NCBI RefSeq assembly: GCF_000151205.2
Contig: NC_016051.1
Location: forward strand, 1,488,001 to 1,552,000
Direction: 5' to 3'
From: Thermococcus sp. AM4
Lineage (GTDB): Archaea > Methanobacteriota_B > Thermococci > Thermococcales > Thermococcaceae
Length of the DNA stretch: 64,000 nt
The translations under genes were made by a program, and so were the position numbers. Of this stretch, positions 33,529 to 41,070 are shown piece by piece (position 1 is the first letter of the stretch; each line of letters starts with the position of its first letter). The notes under the pieces are model-generated. The model was given only the letters and a program-made list of their open reading frames with translations. It made no database searches and was not told where the DNA came from.

Positions 33529-33668
33529 GGGGGCGTGGTGTAGCCTGGTCCATCATCGCGGGCTCCAGAGGTATGAGGACTTGCGGGTTTGCTGATTGGG
33601 GATGAGCCTTTGGAGCTCTGACCCGGAGAAACCCGCGGACCGGGGTTCAAATCCCCGCGCCCCCACCA
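33529..33668 (+). tRNA. tRNA-Trp (CCA anticodon) with a 62-base intron
   Basis: The acceptor stem GGGGGCG/CGCCCCC, the TTCAAAT T-loop, discriminator A and an encoded CCA are present. The anticodon loop holds CCA at 33565-33567. The bulge-helix-bulge splice motif can be read directly: a CTCC/GGAG four-pair helix (33563-33566 with 33625-33628), a three-base bulge AGA cut after AG, and AAA cut after AA. This gives an intron of 33569-33630. Other archaeal tRNA-Trp introns carry a box C/D guide, as here. Confidence 0.95.
33569..33630 (+). ncRNA. box C/D guide RNA within the tRNA-Trp intron
   Basis: The intron holds a C-like box ATGAGGA (33573-33579), a D' box CTGA (33592-33595), a C'-like GATGAGC and a D box CTGA (33618-33621). 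In euryarchaea this intronic guide directs 2'-O-methylation of the tRNA-Trp precursor at positions 34 and 39, in cis or trans. Guide complementarity was not worked out fully here. Confidence 0.75.
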
Positions 33669-34012
33669 TTGAAACTTTGCCTGGCAAAGTTTCATCAAAG
33701 TGAAGCATGCGTTTTAGAAGGGCTCATTTTCGGGTGGGTTTGCTCTCAAACTCGCCGTTTTCGAGCGTGTTTTCCCATTAGCGCCCTTCGGGCGCGTTTC
33801 AAGTTTAAACACCTTTCCCAAGAGCCCTTATTAAAACAAACCCAAAAACCAACGGATCACTTGGAAAGGCATGCACTCTATCCTTGCCCCTTGTGAAGGT
33901 TTGACTTTTTGGCCAAGTTTTGTTAAAGCTTGTTCCTCAGCCCCTCCTAAGGGGTGTGTTCAAACACCCGTCCTAAACTTTATAAGTTTCCTCTCAACTT
34001 TCTCCATCGGGC
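33669..34012. repeat. repeat-containing spacer between tRNA-Trp and tRNA-Gln
   Basis: No gene is supported. It starts with a 23-base palindrome (33671-33693, arms GAAACTTTGCC) identical in its arms to 8309-8331, placed directly after the tRNA and possibly acting as a processing or termination hairpin. A hairpin GCGCCC-TTC-GGGCGC lies at 33781-33795. The stretch at 33868-33885 (GCATGCACTCTA) resembles 8594-8604. The TATA box of tRNA-Gln lies at 33978-33986. Confidence 0.65.
33978..33986 (+). promoter_or_regulatory. TATA box of tRNA-Gln
   Basis: CTTTATAAG ends 26 bases before the tRNA 5' end at 34013. Confidence 0.65.
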
Positions 34013-34088
34013 AGCCCCGTGGTGTAGCGGCCAAGCATGCGGGACTTTGGATCCCGCGACCCGGGTTCGAATCCCGGCGGGGCTACCA
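34013..34088 (+). tRNA. tRNA-Gln (TTG anticodon)
   Basis: The cloverleaf has acceptor stem AGCCCCG/CGGGGCT, a GCGGG/CCCGC anticodon stem around CTTTGGA with TTG as anticodon, a TTCGAAT T-loop, discriminator A and an encoded CCA. There is no intron. Confidence 0.96.
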
Positions 34089-34517
34089 CAACGAAAGACA
34101 AGGGGGCTCCGCCCCCTTATCTCTCTGTACTCTCAAACCCCCGGAGTGGGGCTTCGCCCCACAACCCCGTTTTCTTCCAAACCTCAGGGGGGCTAACGCC
34201 CCCACACCCCCAAACTTTATCTGCGCGAAGTTTGACCAAGGTCTGTGATTCTTCCTGAAAATTGCGATTTGAAAAAGGATTTTTCACTCAAACTTCACGA
34301 TTCCAACCAGAATTCACTTCCAAAAGAGCAACATCCATAGGGGGTTCAAAACCTTTTAGCGCTCCTTTGGAGCGCGGTTCAAGTAGAACCATTGCAAAAA
34401 GGACCTTTGTTGGGGAATTCCTCTTCTAAGGGCTAAAGAAGTAGTAAAATCCTTTTTCAGGAGGGTCTTGTAAAGGAATCACAAACTTTTGGTCAAGCTT
34501 TGCACAAGCAAAGGTTG
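34089..34517. repeat. dispersed composite repeat, copy B (inverted relative to 8.06-8.54 kb)
   Basis: No gene is supported. Modules run in the same order as the reverse complement of copy A: the 85-base core (34127-34211), hairpin GCGCTCC-TTT-GGAGCGC (34359-34375) and the end module 34487-34519 with CAAGCTTTGC and AAGCAAAGGTTGCT, which runs into the stop codon of the next gene (34518-34520). Confidence 0.75.
34127..34211 (+). repeat. 85-base core of the dispersed repeat, copy B
   Basis: This is nearly identical to the reverse complement of 8455-8539, with GGGGC-TTC-GCCCC forming a hairpin. It lies 38 bases after tRNA-Gln. Confidence 0.85.
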
Positions 34518-35204
34518 CTAAAATGCAAACTCCTCGACGCTGAACTGCTCGACGACCCTCTCGAAGTCGCTTTCCGGCGCGTAAACGAATCCACAGCGGG
34601 TGCACTTTAGGATACCGTTCTCCTCCGCGAGCGGGGAGAAGCAGACCGGACAGCGATACTCCTCCCGCCTCAAAGAGTCATAAACCTCGTCCCTCATGAC
34701 GAGCAGGTTGAGCTCGCTCTCCCAGTCCTCGTGGAGCATTCCCCAGTAAGGGGTCTCGACGGGGTAGAAGTCCTCGAGGATTAGGGCCTTAATCCCTATC
34801 CCTCTGATTCCCGGCGGAAGTTTTTCAGCCGGCTCGATGGAAACGACGAACTGGTCGTAGAACTCTATGTTCTCGGCCCTAACGGTTAAACCCCTTGACA
34901 GCCTTGAACGGAGCGGAATCACCTGGAGGAACAGGCTTTCCCGCTCGACGTCCCAGCTCGCGCTTATTGAAACGCCCCCCTTCACGAAGAACTGGGTTAT
35001 CGAGCGCCCGTCCCGCTCCTCTCCAGCGAAAGAAAAGCCCAGCTTCCTCATAGCCCTTCCGAGGAAGTTCGGCCGGGGGAGCTTTCCATAGTTAATCAGA
35101 TACTCCCCTATCCAGCCGGCTAAGGGCATGGAGTAGCCGATGAAAGCCTGCCTCTCGACGCGCAGGTAGGCAACGCTGGGGAGGAGCTTGAACTGGTCGA
35201 GCAT
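34518..35204 (-). CDS. hypothetical protein with C-terminal zinc ribbon
   Basis: This 228-residue protein ends in a zinc ribbon with CPVCFSPL and CTRCGFVY (about residues 187-213). The first 180 residues form an unrecognised domain rich in beta strands (SISASWDVERESLFLQVIPL). A nucleic acid or protein-binding role is possible. It lies 31 bases after the PolD large subunit start region on the same strand downstream of the polymerase genes, so it may be read with them. The stop codon lies inside the end module of a dispersed repeat. Confidence 0.7.
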   Translation of the reverse strand: MLDQFKLLPSVAYLRVERQAFIGYSMPLAGWIGEYLINYGKLPRPNFLGRAMRKLGFSFAGEERDGRSITQFFVKGGVSISASWDVERESLFLQVIPLRSRLSRGLTVRAENIEFYDQFVVSIEPAEKLPPGIRGIGIKALILEDFYPVETPYWGMLHEDWESELNLLVMRDEVYDSLRREEYRCPVCFSPLAEENGILKCTRCGFVYAPESDFERVVEQFSVEEFAF

Positions 35205-35235
35205 CGGAAGAAATAGGCGGAGGGACTATAAATAG

Positions 35236-38200
35236 CTAACCCCCGAAGAACTCGTCGAGGCTTATGCGCTTCTTCCGCTTTGCCTTAGCCTTCTCCCTCT
35301 TGACTTCCTTCTTGAGGTCTTTCGACTTTTCGGCCTTAGATTTCTTCTCCTTCTTGGCCCCGTTCTCTGCCTTCGCTTTCTTCGCCTTCCCGTTCTTCCC
35401 GTTGAAGCCATCTAGATAGCCGTTCTTTCCGTTTGAAGAGCCAGTGCGCTCCTTAATCATCTTCTCGCACACATCTGCCGAGAAGCCGAGTAAGGTCCTC
35501 TGCTTTTCGGGCAAAACCGTCTCGAAGAGCGTCTTTATGTCCTTCTCCGTCAGGCAAATCCTCTGCCTCGTGTAGTCCTTGACTTTATAGCGGGTAACCA
35601 GCATCTTCGCCGTCGGCAGGTACTTCTCGACCGCGCCCTTGCTCACCGTCAGGACGATTTTTCCACCGCACTTGGGACAGCGCCCGATGAGCGGAGGCCT
35701 CCGATATTTCGTGTTGCACTTCACACAGCGGAACTCCTGCCTCGTGAAGCTCCTCAGGTTACCTCTCAAATCGGGAATCAGGTGGGAGTTGAGTATGGTT
35801 TCCGCAACGTGGTGCTCATCGACCGCGCGAATGCGCTCCGCCAAAGCGAGCTGTCTCTCGACCTTCTCGACCATGTCGCCGAGCTGTTTGTACAGGCTCA
35901 TCTTCGGGCCGAGGCCGATGTCGTCGGTATCGTGGGTGAACTTTATCCCTTCGTACATCTCCGGTTTGCCGAGTCTATCTTCAACGCGCTCGATGAACTT
36001 GATTTCCTTCGGCGATTTCATCTCGTAGGTGGCCTTGTAGAACTCAAGGGGATAATAGCGGACGACGTCCATGTTGTGGACCTCGCTGTCCACCTCGCGC
36101 GGGTCGAGCCTCGTCGTAACGACCAGCGGTGCGTCCATCTTGCCACCGCGTTTTTCGGGCAAATAGTAACGAGAAAAGTTCAACAATGCATCCATAAGTA
36201 ACATTACACTATCCTCATCCCCGTCGCAGTTGCGTCTTTTGGCCGCATGATAATACGGGTGCGCGTAGCCGACCAGAACATCGGAGAAGCCGATTATCCT
36301 GCCGATGATTCCGGCCGAGGTGTGGGGTGCCAAACCGATGACGAGGTGCCCTATCAAATCCTCCATCTTCTCGGCGTTGTAGAACCTCGGCAGGCCGTAG
36401 AACTTCTCGAGCAGGTCGTCTACGAAGCGCGCGACCTTGAGGAGGTATTTCCCTGCCTCGTAGGAGAGGATTATGTCCTGAACCTTCAGCTCGACTATCT
36501 GGTCGTCCCGCTCGAGGGGTTTGCCCTCGAAGTCGTGGGTGTAGCCGAGCTCGCGAAGCTTTTCAACGCTGACCCCTATCTCCTTCGGCTTGAAGTGCGT
36601 TATCGGCGCATCCGTCGCGTCAAAGCGGATTGTGCCGTCCTTGAAAACGTAGACGTCGTTCTTAACCCTCAGGAGGCCCTTTTCGAGGGGCTCGGCCATT
36701 TTGTAGCCGGAAGTCATACCCTTGACGCCCTTGAGCCTGTCGATGCCGTAGACCTTGACGTTGTCCATGGCCCGCCTCAGCAGTTCAGAGGGCTTTATCT
36801 CCCTCTGGGCGTAGGGCTTCAGCTCGACGTCACAGCGCGGACAGCGGAAGCCGAACTCCTTCGCCTCGCTCTCGGGATAATCAACGTTGCACTTCGGGCA
36901 GTGCCAGAGGAGTTCCTTCCTCGTCCCGCAGACCGGGCAGAGGTGCTCCGGGCCGGTATGACCGCACTTTGGACACTTAAAGAAGGCTATCTCGACCTTA
37001 GCTGTTTTTCCTTCCTCCGCGGCCTTCTTAATGTCCCTGCTCTGCCCCCCGGCGAGGCCAATCGGGAACAGCACCTGAACCGGTGGTTTCATCTTCCTCT
37101 CCTTGGCCTTCTCGGGCCTGCCCATTCTGGCCCCTATCCAGCTTATTCCCCTGTCCCTGAGTTTTATCGGGTTGTTCTCGTTGATGACGTCTATGACCGT
37201 GAAGAAGGGCTTGGCTTTGAACTCCCACTCGAGGTTGCCGAGGGGCGTGAGCAGGGCTGAACTCCAGGGGTAGTCAACGACGATGACCTTCCTCCCCCCC
37301 TCTGTCCTCTCGAGCCTGTGGGGCAGGCCGAGGAGCTCAAGGTAGCGCTTGATTCTCGGGTCGTTTTCGAGGATTATTCTCTTCGCGAACTTCAGCTTCC
37401 TGAACTCGTCCCACTCGATTTGGGCGTTGAGAAGAGCCTTTTGAAGTTCCTCCACTTCCTCAGGCTTCAGAGTGTTCCAGTAGAGAGTGTAGTAGGGGTG
37501 GAAGGGTATGTCCAGAACCTTCGAGAGGTGTATCGCCAGCTCAACGCTCGGCTTAACCCTGAGCGGGTCTCTCAAAAGGCCCTCAAGGAAGTCCGCACTT
37601 ATCTCAAGGTATTCGGCAACTTCCTCAACGGCCTCGCGCGGGTTGTCGGAGAACGGCTTGAGCTCGACCTCGTAGAGCTCCCCAATTGCCTTGGCAAGCT
37701 CCTGAACCCACCATTCCTCGGCGTAGTTAGCAGGCAGAAGCGTCTGGTTGTTCTCGACAAAGTCTCCGAAGTTGATGAGCGCGTCGCCAACATAGAGAAT
37801 CTCATCGAGGTCGTTTCTGACCTTTAGAGCCGTCTCGTAGTCGTCAACCCGTATAACACTTCCGTCCTTGAGCTTGACTATCGGCCCTTCCACCGTTGTT
37901 GCAGGCGTTACGATACAGCCCTTTCCGGGCCTCTCGGTTTTCATCTGCGTTCCTATCGCTATGAACTCGTCGAGGATTAGCATGGTGGCAGGGTTAACGC
38001 TCCACGTCGCGAAACCGCTGACGCGACTCCTCCCGTAGCGCAGGCGGAAGCCACCGTTCTCTGAAGGCTCGGCGAAAAGGGGCCTTCCACCGATTATCTC
38101 CTTCGTGTACTTCTTGTTCGGGGCTATGTTGGCCCTAAACTTCTCGTAGAGCTCGTAGTAGAAGCCCTTCTCGACTTTTTCTGCCACTTCTTCCCTCGCC

Positions 38201-39114
38201 CCGGAATCCTCGGCCTTGGATTCGTCGGCCTTGGGTTCCTCGGAGCTCTTGCCCTTCTCTTTGGCCTCAACGAACTCCTTTATCCAGTCCCAGCCTTCCA
38301 CGCCCATCTTGTCTATGTACTTGACGAGCTTCTTGGCCTTCTGGAGGACACCTTCAGCCAAAACAAGAATCGCTCCACCACGCAGGTGGTTGGTCTCGAC
38401 GCCGGGGACGTTCCTGTGACTCACTTCCACCTTATCTGTCTCTTCACCGGTTATCTCGATGGGGATGTTCCTCATCGCGAGCCTCACTTCATCGGCTTCC
38501 GGATGATACTGCAAGCGCGTAACGGCTCTATGATAGAGGTCTATCTCCTCGACCATCCTCTCAATGTGCTCCTCGCTCGGCTTGAAGCGGTCGAGGCCGA
38601 GCTTTTTCCTCACGTAGTCGCCGACGAGGACGCTCAGGGCCTGAGCAGTTCCGCCGGAGCTCCTTATCGGCCCGGCGTAGTAGAGGGCCAGGTATTCGGA
38701 ATTGTCGGCCCAGGTGTTGCGCTTGATTTTGACGTCGGCGATTCCCTCAAGCGGGGCGGAAACGATACCCTCCGTGAGTATCGCGAGGGCGGTTCTGACG
38801 GCCTGCTCCGCGTACTTCTCCTTGCTCCCAAGGTCGCCGAACTTACCCTCGATGATTTCGTCGACAATTTTCAGGGAGGCAAGCTCCTTGCCGTACTCCT
38901 TGACGAGAACCCTGATCCTCTCGGCGACGCCTTTTGGCCCAACGAGGCTCTCAACACGGCCGGCCATGTCGGTCGCCTGGGGCACCTCGACCTCCAAGCT
39001 GGGGTCCTTCCCCTGGGAGCGGGCTTTCCTCGCTATCTCATAGGCTTTGTCGATCTCCCTCTGGAGTGATTCGAAGTAATTCTTCATCTCGGGTGAGTAT
39101 AGCTCTTCTCCCAT
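35236..39114 (-). CDS. polC: DNA polymerase D large subunit DP2
   Basis: This 1292-residue catalytic subunit of the archaeal replicative polymerase PolD has the active-site aspartates NCDGDEDSVM near residue 960. Zinc modules are CPKC..CPVC..CPKC..CPRC (about residues 717-770) and CVKC..CPKC near 1140-1165. There is no intein, unlike several relatives. The last 100 residues are a Lys/Asn/Gly-rich tail, then RISLDEFFGG, the C-terminal PCNA-binding PIP-like box. ATG 39114 directly follows the TGA of the small subunit (TGAATG), so the two are coupled. It works with DP1 in replication fork synthesis. Confidence 0.97.
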   Translation of the reverse strand: MGEELYSPEMKNYFESLQREIDKAYEIARKARSQGKDPSLEVEVPQATDMAGRVESLVGPKGVAERIRVLVKEYGKELASLKIVDEIIEGKFGDLGSKEKYAEQAVRTALAILTEGIVSAPLEGIADVKIKRNTWADNSEYLALYYAGPIRSSGGTAQALSVLVGDYVRKKLGLDRFKPSEEHIERMVEEIDLYHRAVTRLQYHPEADEVRLAMRNIPIEITGEETDKVEVSHRNVPGVETNHLRGGAILVLAEGVLQKAKKLVKYIDKMGVEGWDWIKEFVEAKEKGKSSEEPKADESKAEDSGAREEVAEKVEKGFYYELYEKFRANIAPNKKYTKEIIGGRPLFAEPSENGGFRLRYGRSRVSGFATWSVNPATMLILDEFIAIGTQMKTERPGKGCIVTPATTVEGPIVKLKDGSVIRVDDYETALKVRNDLDEILYVGDALINFGDFVENNQTLLPANYAEEWWVQELAKAIGELYEVELKPFSDNPREAVEEVAEYLEISADFLEGLLRDPLRVKPSVELAIHLSKVLDIPFHPYYTLYWNTLKPEEVEELQKALLNAQIEWDEFRKLKFAKRIILENDPRIKRYLELLGLPHRLERTEGGRKVIVVDYPWSSALLTPLGNLEWEFKAKPFFTVIDVINENNPIKLRDRGISWIGARMGRPEKAKERKMKPPVQVLFPIGLAGGQSRDIKKAAEEGKTAKVEIAFFKCPKCGHTGPEHLCPVCGTRKELLWHCPKCNVDYPESEAKEFGFRCPRCDVELKPYAQREIKPSELLRRAMDNVKVYGIDRLKGVKGMTSGYKMAEPLEKGLLRVKNDVYVFKDGTIRFDATDAPITHFKPKEIGVSVEKLRELGYTHDFEGKPLERDDQIVELKVQDIILSYEAGKYLLKVARFVDDLLEKFYGLPRFYNAEKMEDLIGHLVIGLAPHTSAGIIGRIIGFSDVLVGYAHPYYHAAKRRNCDGDEDSVMLLMDALLNFSRYYLPEKRGGKMDAPLVVTTRLDPREVDSEVHNMDVVRYYPLEFYKATYEMKSPKEIKFIERVEDRLGKPEMYEGIKFTHDTDDIGLGPKMSLYKQLGDMVEKVERQLALAERIRAVDEHHVAETILNSHLIPDLRGNLRSFTRQEFRCVKCNTKYRRPPLIGRCPKCGGKIVLTVSKGAVEKYLPTAKMLVTRYKVKDYTRQRICLTEKDIKTLFETVLPEKQRTLLGFSADVCEKMIKERTGSSNGKNGYLDGFNGKNGKAKKAKAENGAKKEKKSKAEKSKDLKKEVKREKAKAKRKKRISLDEFFGG

Positions 39115-41070
39115 TCAAACCCCCTCGCAGAACTGCTCGAAGTTTATAACCGCTCTCAAACGGGCCGTTTCAACGTCGATTATCGGCACACGCGCCGGCG
39201 TTGGGACTATGTTCACCATCTTCTGGAACTCGGTCTGGGCCTGCCAGGTGCCGGTGTTTATGACGAAGACGCCGTTGTAGATCTTGTACTGCATGACGTG
39301 GACGTGGCCGGCCTGGAAGAGGTCCGGGACGCTCTCAATGACGAGCAGATCCTCAGGATCGGGGGCAACGGGCACTTTTCCGCCGAAGGTCGGGGCCAGG
39401 TGACGGAGCTTCAAAAGCTCAACCATCGCCTCCGCCGGCCGGTGGTGGCTCCTGTTGGGTATCTCGGTGACGACGTCCTCTATTCCCCTGCCGTGGGCTA
39501 TGAGGAAGTCCCTGCCATGGAGCCTTATCACCGCGGGGTTGCTTATTATGGTCACGTTCTTGAGGCGGTAGATTGGCCTTGCGTACTCCTCGTAGAAACC
39601 TGGCTGCGGCAGGGCAGTTCTCGCGGCGTCGTGGTTGCCGGGGCCGATGAAGGTGTGGATGTGCCCTGGAACGTTGCGGAGGAGATTGGCCAAAGCCTCG
39701 TACTGGTCAAAGATGTCCGGGATGGCGAGTTCGTCGTACTGGCCGGGGTAGATTCCAACTCCATCCACCACGTCCCCGGCTATGATCAGGTACTTTATCC
39801 TGCTGACGAGTTCAGCATGGGCTTCGTTCTCGACGTTGCCGTTGAGCCATTCGAGAAACTTCTCAAAGGCATTCTCACAGAATTTGTTGCTCCCAACGTG
39901 GATGTCGCTCAGAAGAACCGCGTAAACCTTCTCCTTGAGGGGAGGCTTCTGGGAACGAACCTTTGGAACGTCGGGAAGGTAGATGTGGTCCGCGAATATC
40001 ATGCCCTTGCCCGAGTACTTGCCGGAAACGGCGACGGCCGAGTCGTGCATTATGTTCATAACGAGCTTCGCGTCCTCCCGGTTCCTGTTGATGAAGACCT
40101 TTATCCTGCCCGTTGCGTCCTCGATCTCGAGAACGTAGCCCTTACTCGTCTCCCTCTTGTCAGTGAGCAAACCAACGACCGTTACCTCGGAACCCGGCTG
40201 AACGTAGCTGAGCTTCCCTATATCGATTATCCCGCCTATCTCGGGATTTTCCCGGAAAATCCGGCGCATCTTCTTCAGGCGCGAGCGGAAATGAAGACGG
40301 TAGGCCTCAACGAGGAACTCCCCCTCCTTACCGGCGGCGCTCTTGGCCTTGGGAGGGGAGAACTTCACGTTTTTGACGTCGAAGATGACCTCGGATTCAT
40401 CGGGCATCTCTGCGGCGCGGTAGTGGAAGTCCGGGTTGGGGGTTATGACAACGTCTTCGTAAACGGAGTACGTCTTTTCCTCCTCGGGTACCTCGTCCCC
40501 AACGTAGGCTATCGGAATGCCGTAGTCCCCGTAGATGATCTTAGGCTTGATCCCGTTCCCGTTTTCCACAGAGACCCCGTTCAGTTCCCCGTTGGGTTCG
40601 TCGTCGATGGATTCCTCGTAAGGTTCCGTAACCTCAACAACGTCCCCCACCGTTTCCACTGGAAAAGGCTCTGGGGAGGCCTCCTCCTGCACTGGCTCGA
40701 TGGGCTCAGGGAGGGGCTCCGATGACGATTCCTCGACATCAGTTCCAGTGGAAATGAAACTCTCCCCCTCAGAAAAGCCCTCGGTTTCGACCATATTTTG
40801 ACCAATGGAGGAATTAAAGGGGCCTGTTTCAGGGGGTTCTCCAGTGGAAATAGAGGTTTCATGCCCTTCAGCTTCACCCGAGCCGGGGATGAGGCCCCTG
40901 GATGAAAGGAACTCCTCAGCTATTGAGGAAGTTATAACGAACGATCCCCTGGCCTTGGCGAACTTTATCAGCTCGGCCAGGGAGAAGTCCTTTTTGTAGT
41001 ACTGCTCCAGAAGGTAGTAGGCGGAGGGGGTTATGAGGTACTTATTCCTCATTAGATCCTCAACCAGCAT
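39115..41070 (-). CDS. polB: DNA polymerase D small subunit DP1 (3'-5' exonuclease)
   Basis: This 651-residue protein has an N-terminal helical domain, an acidic Ser/Glu/Pro-rich linker (about residues 70-190), an OB fold (near 265-365) and a C-terminal Mre11-like phosphoesterase. Metal motifs are DIHVG (about 388), GDVVDG (433), GPGNHD (476), HGRG (520) and GHVH (590), so the proofreading site is intact. The linker is encoded by DNA that contains three ORB-like sequences (40652, 40742, 40838), which give repeated ISTG residues. ATG overlaps the cdc6 stop (TAATG) and the stop abuts the DP2 start. Confidence 0.97.
   Translation of the reverse strand: MLVEDLMRNKYLITPSAYYLLEQYYKKDFSLAELIKFAKARGSFVITSSIAEEFLSSRGLIPGSGEAEGHETSISTGEPPETGPFNSSIGQNMVETEGFSEGESFISTGTDVEESSSEPLPEPIEPVQEEASPEPFPVETVGDVVEVTEPYEESIDDEPNGELNGVSVENGNGIKPKIIYGDYGIPIAYVGDEVPEEEKTYSVYEDVVITPNPDFHYRAAEMPDESEVIFDVKNVKFSPPKAKSAAGKEGEFLVEAYRLHFRSRLKKMRRIFRENPEIGGIIDIGKLSYVQPGSEVTVVGLLTDKRETSKGYVLEIEDATGRIKVFINRNREDAKLVMNIMHDSAVAVSGKYSGKGMIFADHIYLPDVPKVRSQKPPLKEKVYAVLLSDIHVGSNKFCENAFEKFLEWLNGNVENEAHAELVSRIKYLIIAGDVVDGVGIYPGQYDELAIPDIFDQYEALANLLRNVPGHIHTFIGPGNHDAARTALPQPGFYEEYARPIYRLKNVTIISNPAVIRLHGRDFLIAHGRGIEDVVTEIPNRSHHRPAEAMVELLKLRHLAPTFGGKVPVAPDPEDLLVIESVPDLFQAGHVHVMQYKIYNGVFVINTGTWQAQTEFQKMVNIVPTPARVPIIDVETARLRAVINFEQFCEGV
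40742..40770 (+). repeat. ORB-like element inside the DP1 coding sequence
   Basis: GTTCCAGTGGAAATGAAACTC is identical over 21 bases to the origin ORB at 43086. Two shorter matches lie at 40652-40666 and 40838-40850, all within the disordered linker of DP1. Confidence 0.8.

Noticed and set aside
33513-33698. Open frame across tRNA-Trp on the minus strand
   Set aside because: It is antisense to a complete tRNA with intron and has no start signals.
34013-34088. tRNA-Gln as an attachment site for an integrated element
   Set aside because: No partial tRNA copy, integrase gene or viral/plasmid genes were seen nearby; the repeats around it are non-coding and shared with a non-tRNA site.
39298-40725. 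475-residue plus-strand frame opposite the DP1 gene
   Set aside because: It is antisense to conserved phosphoesterase motifs of DP1 and shows no domain.
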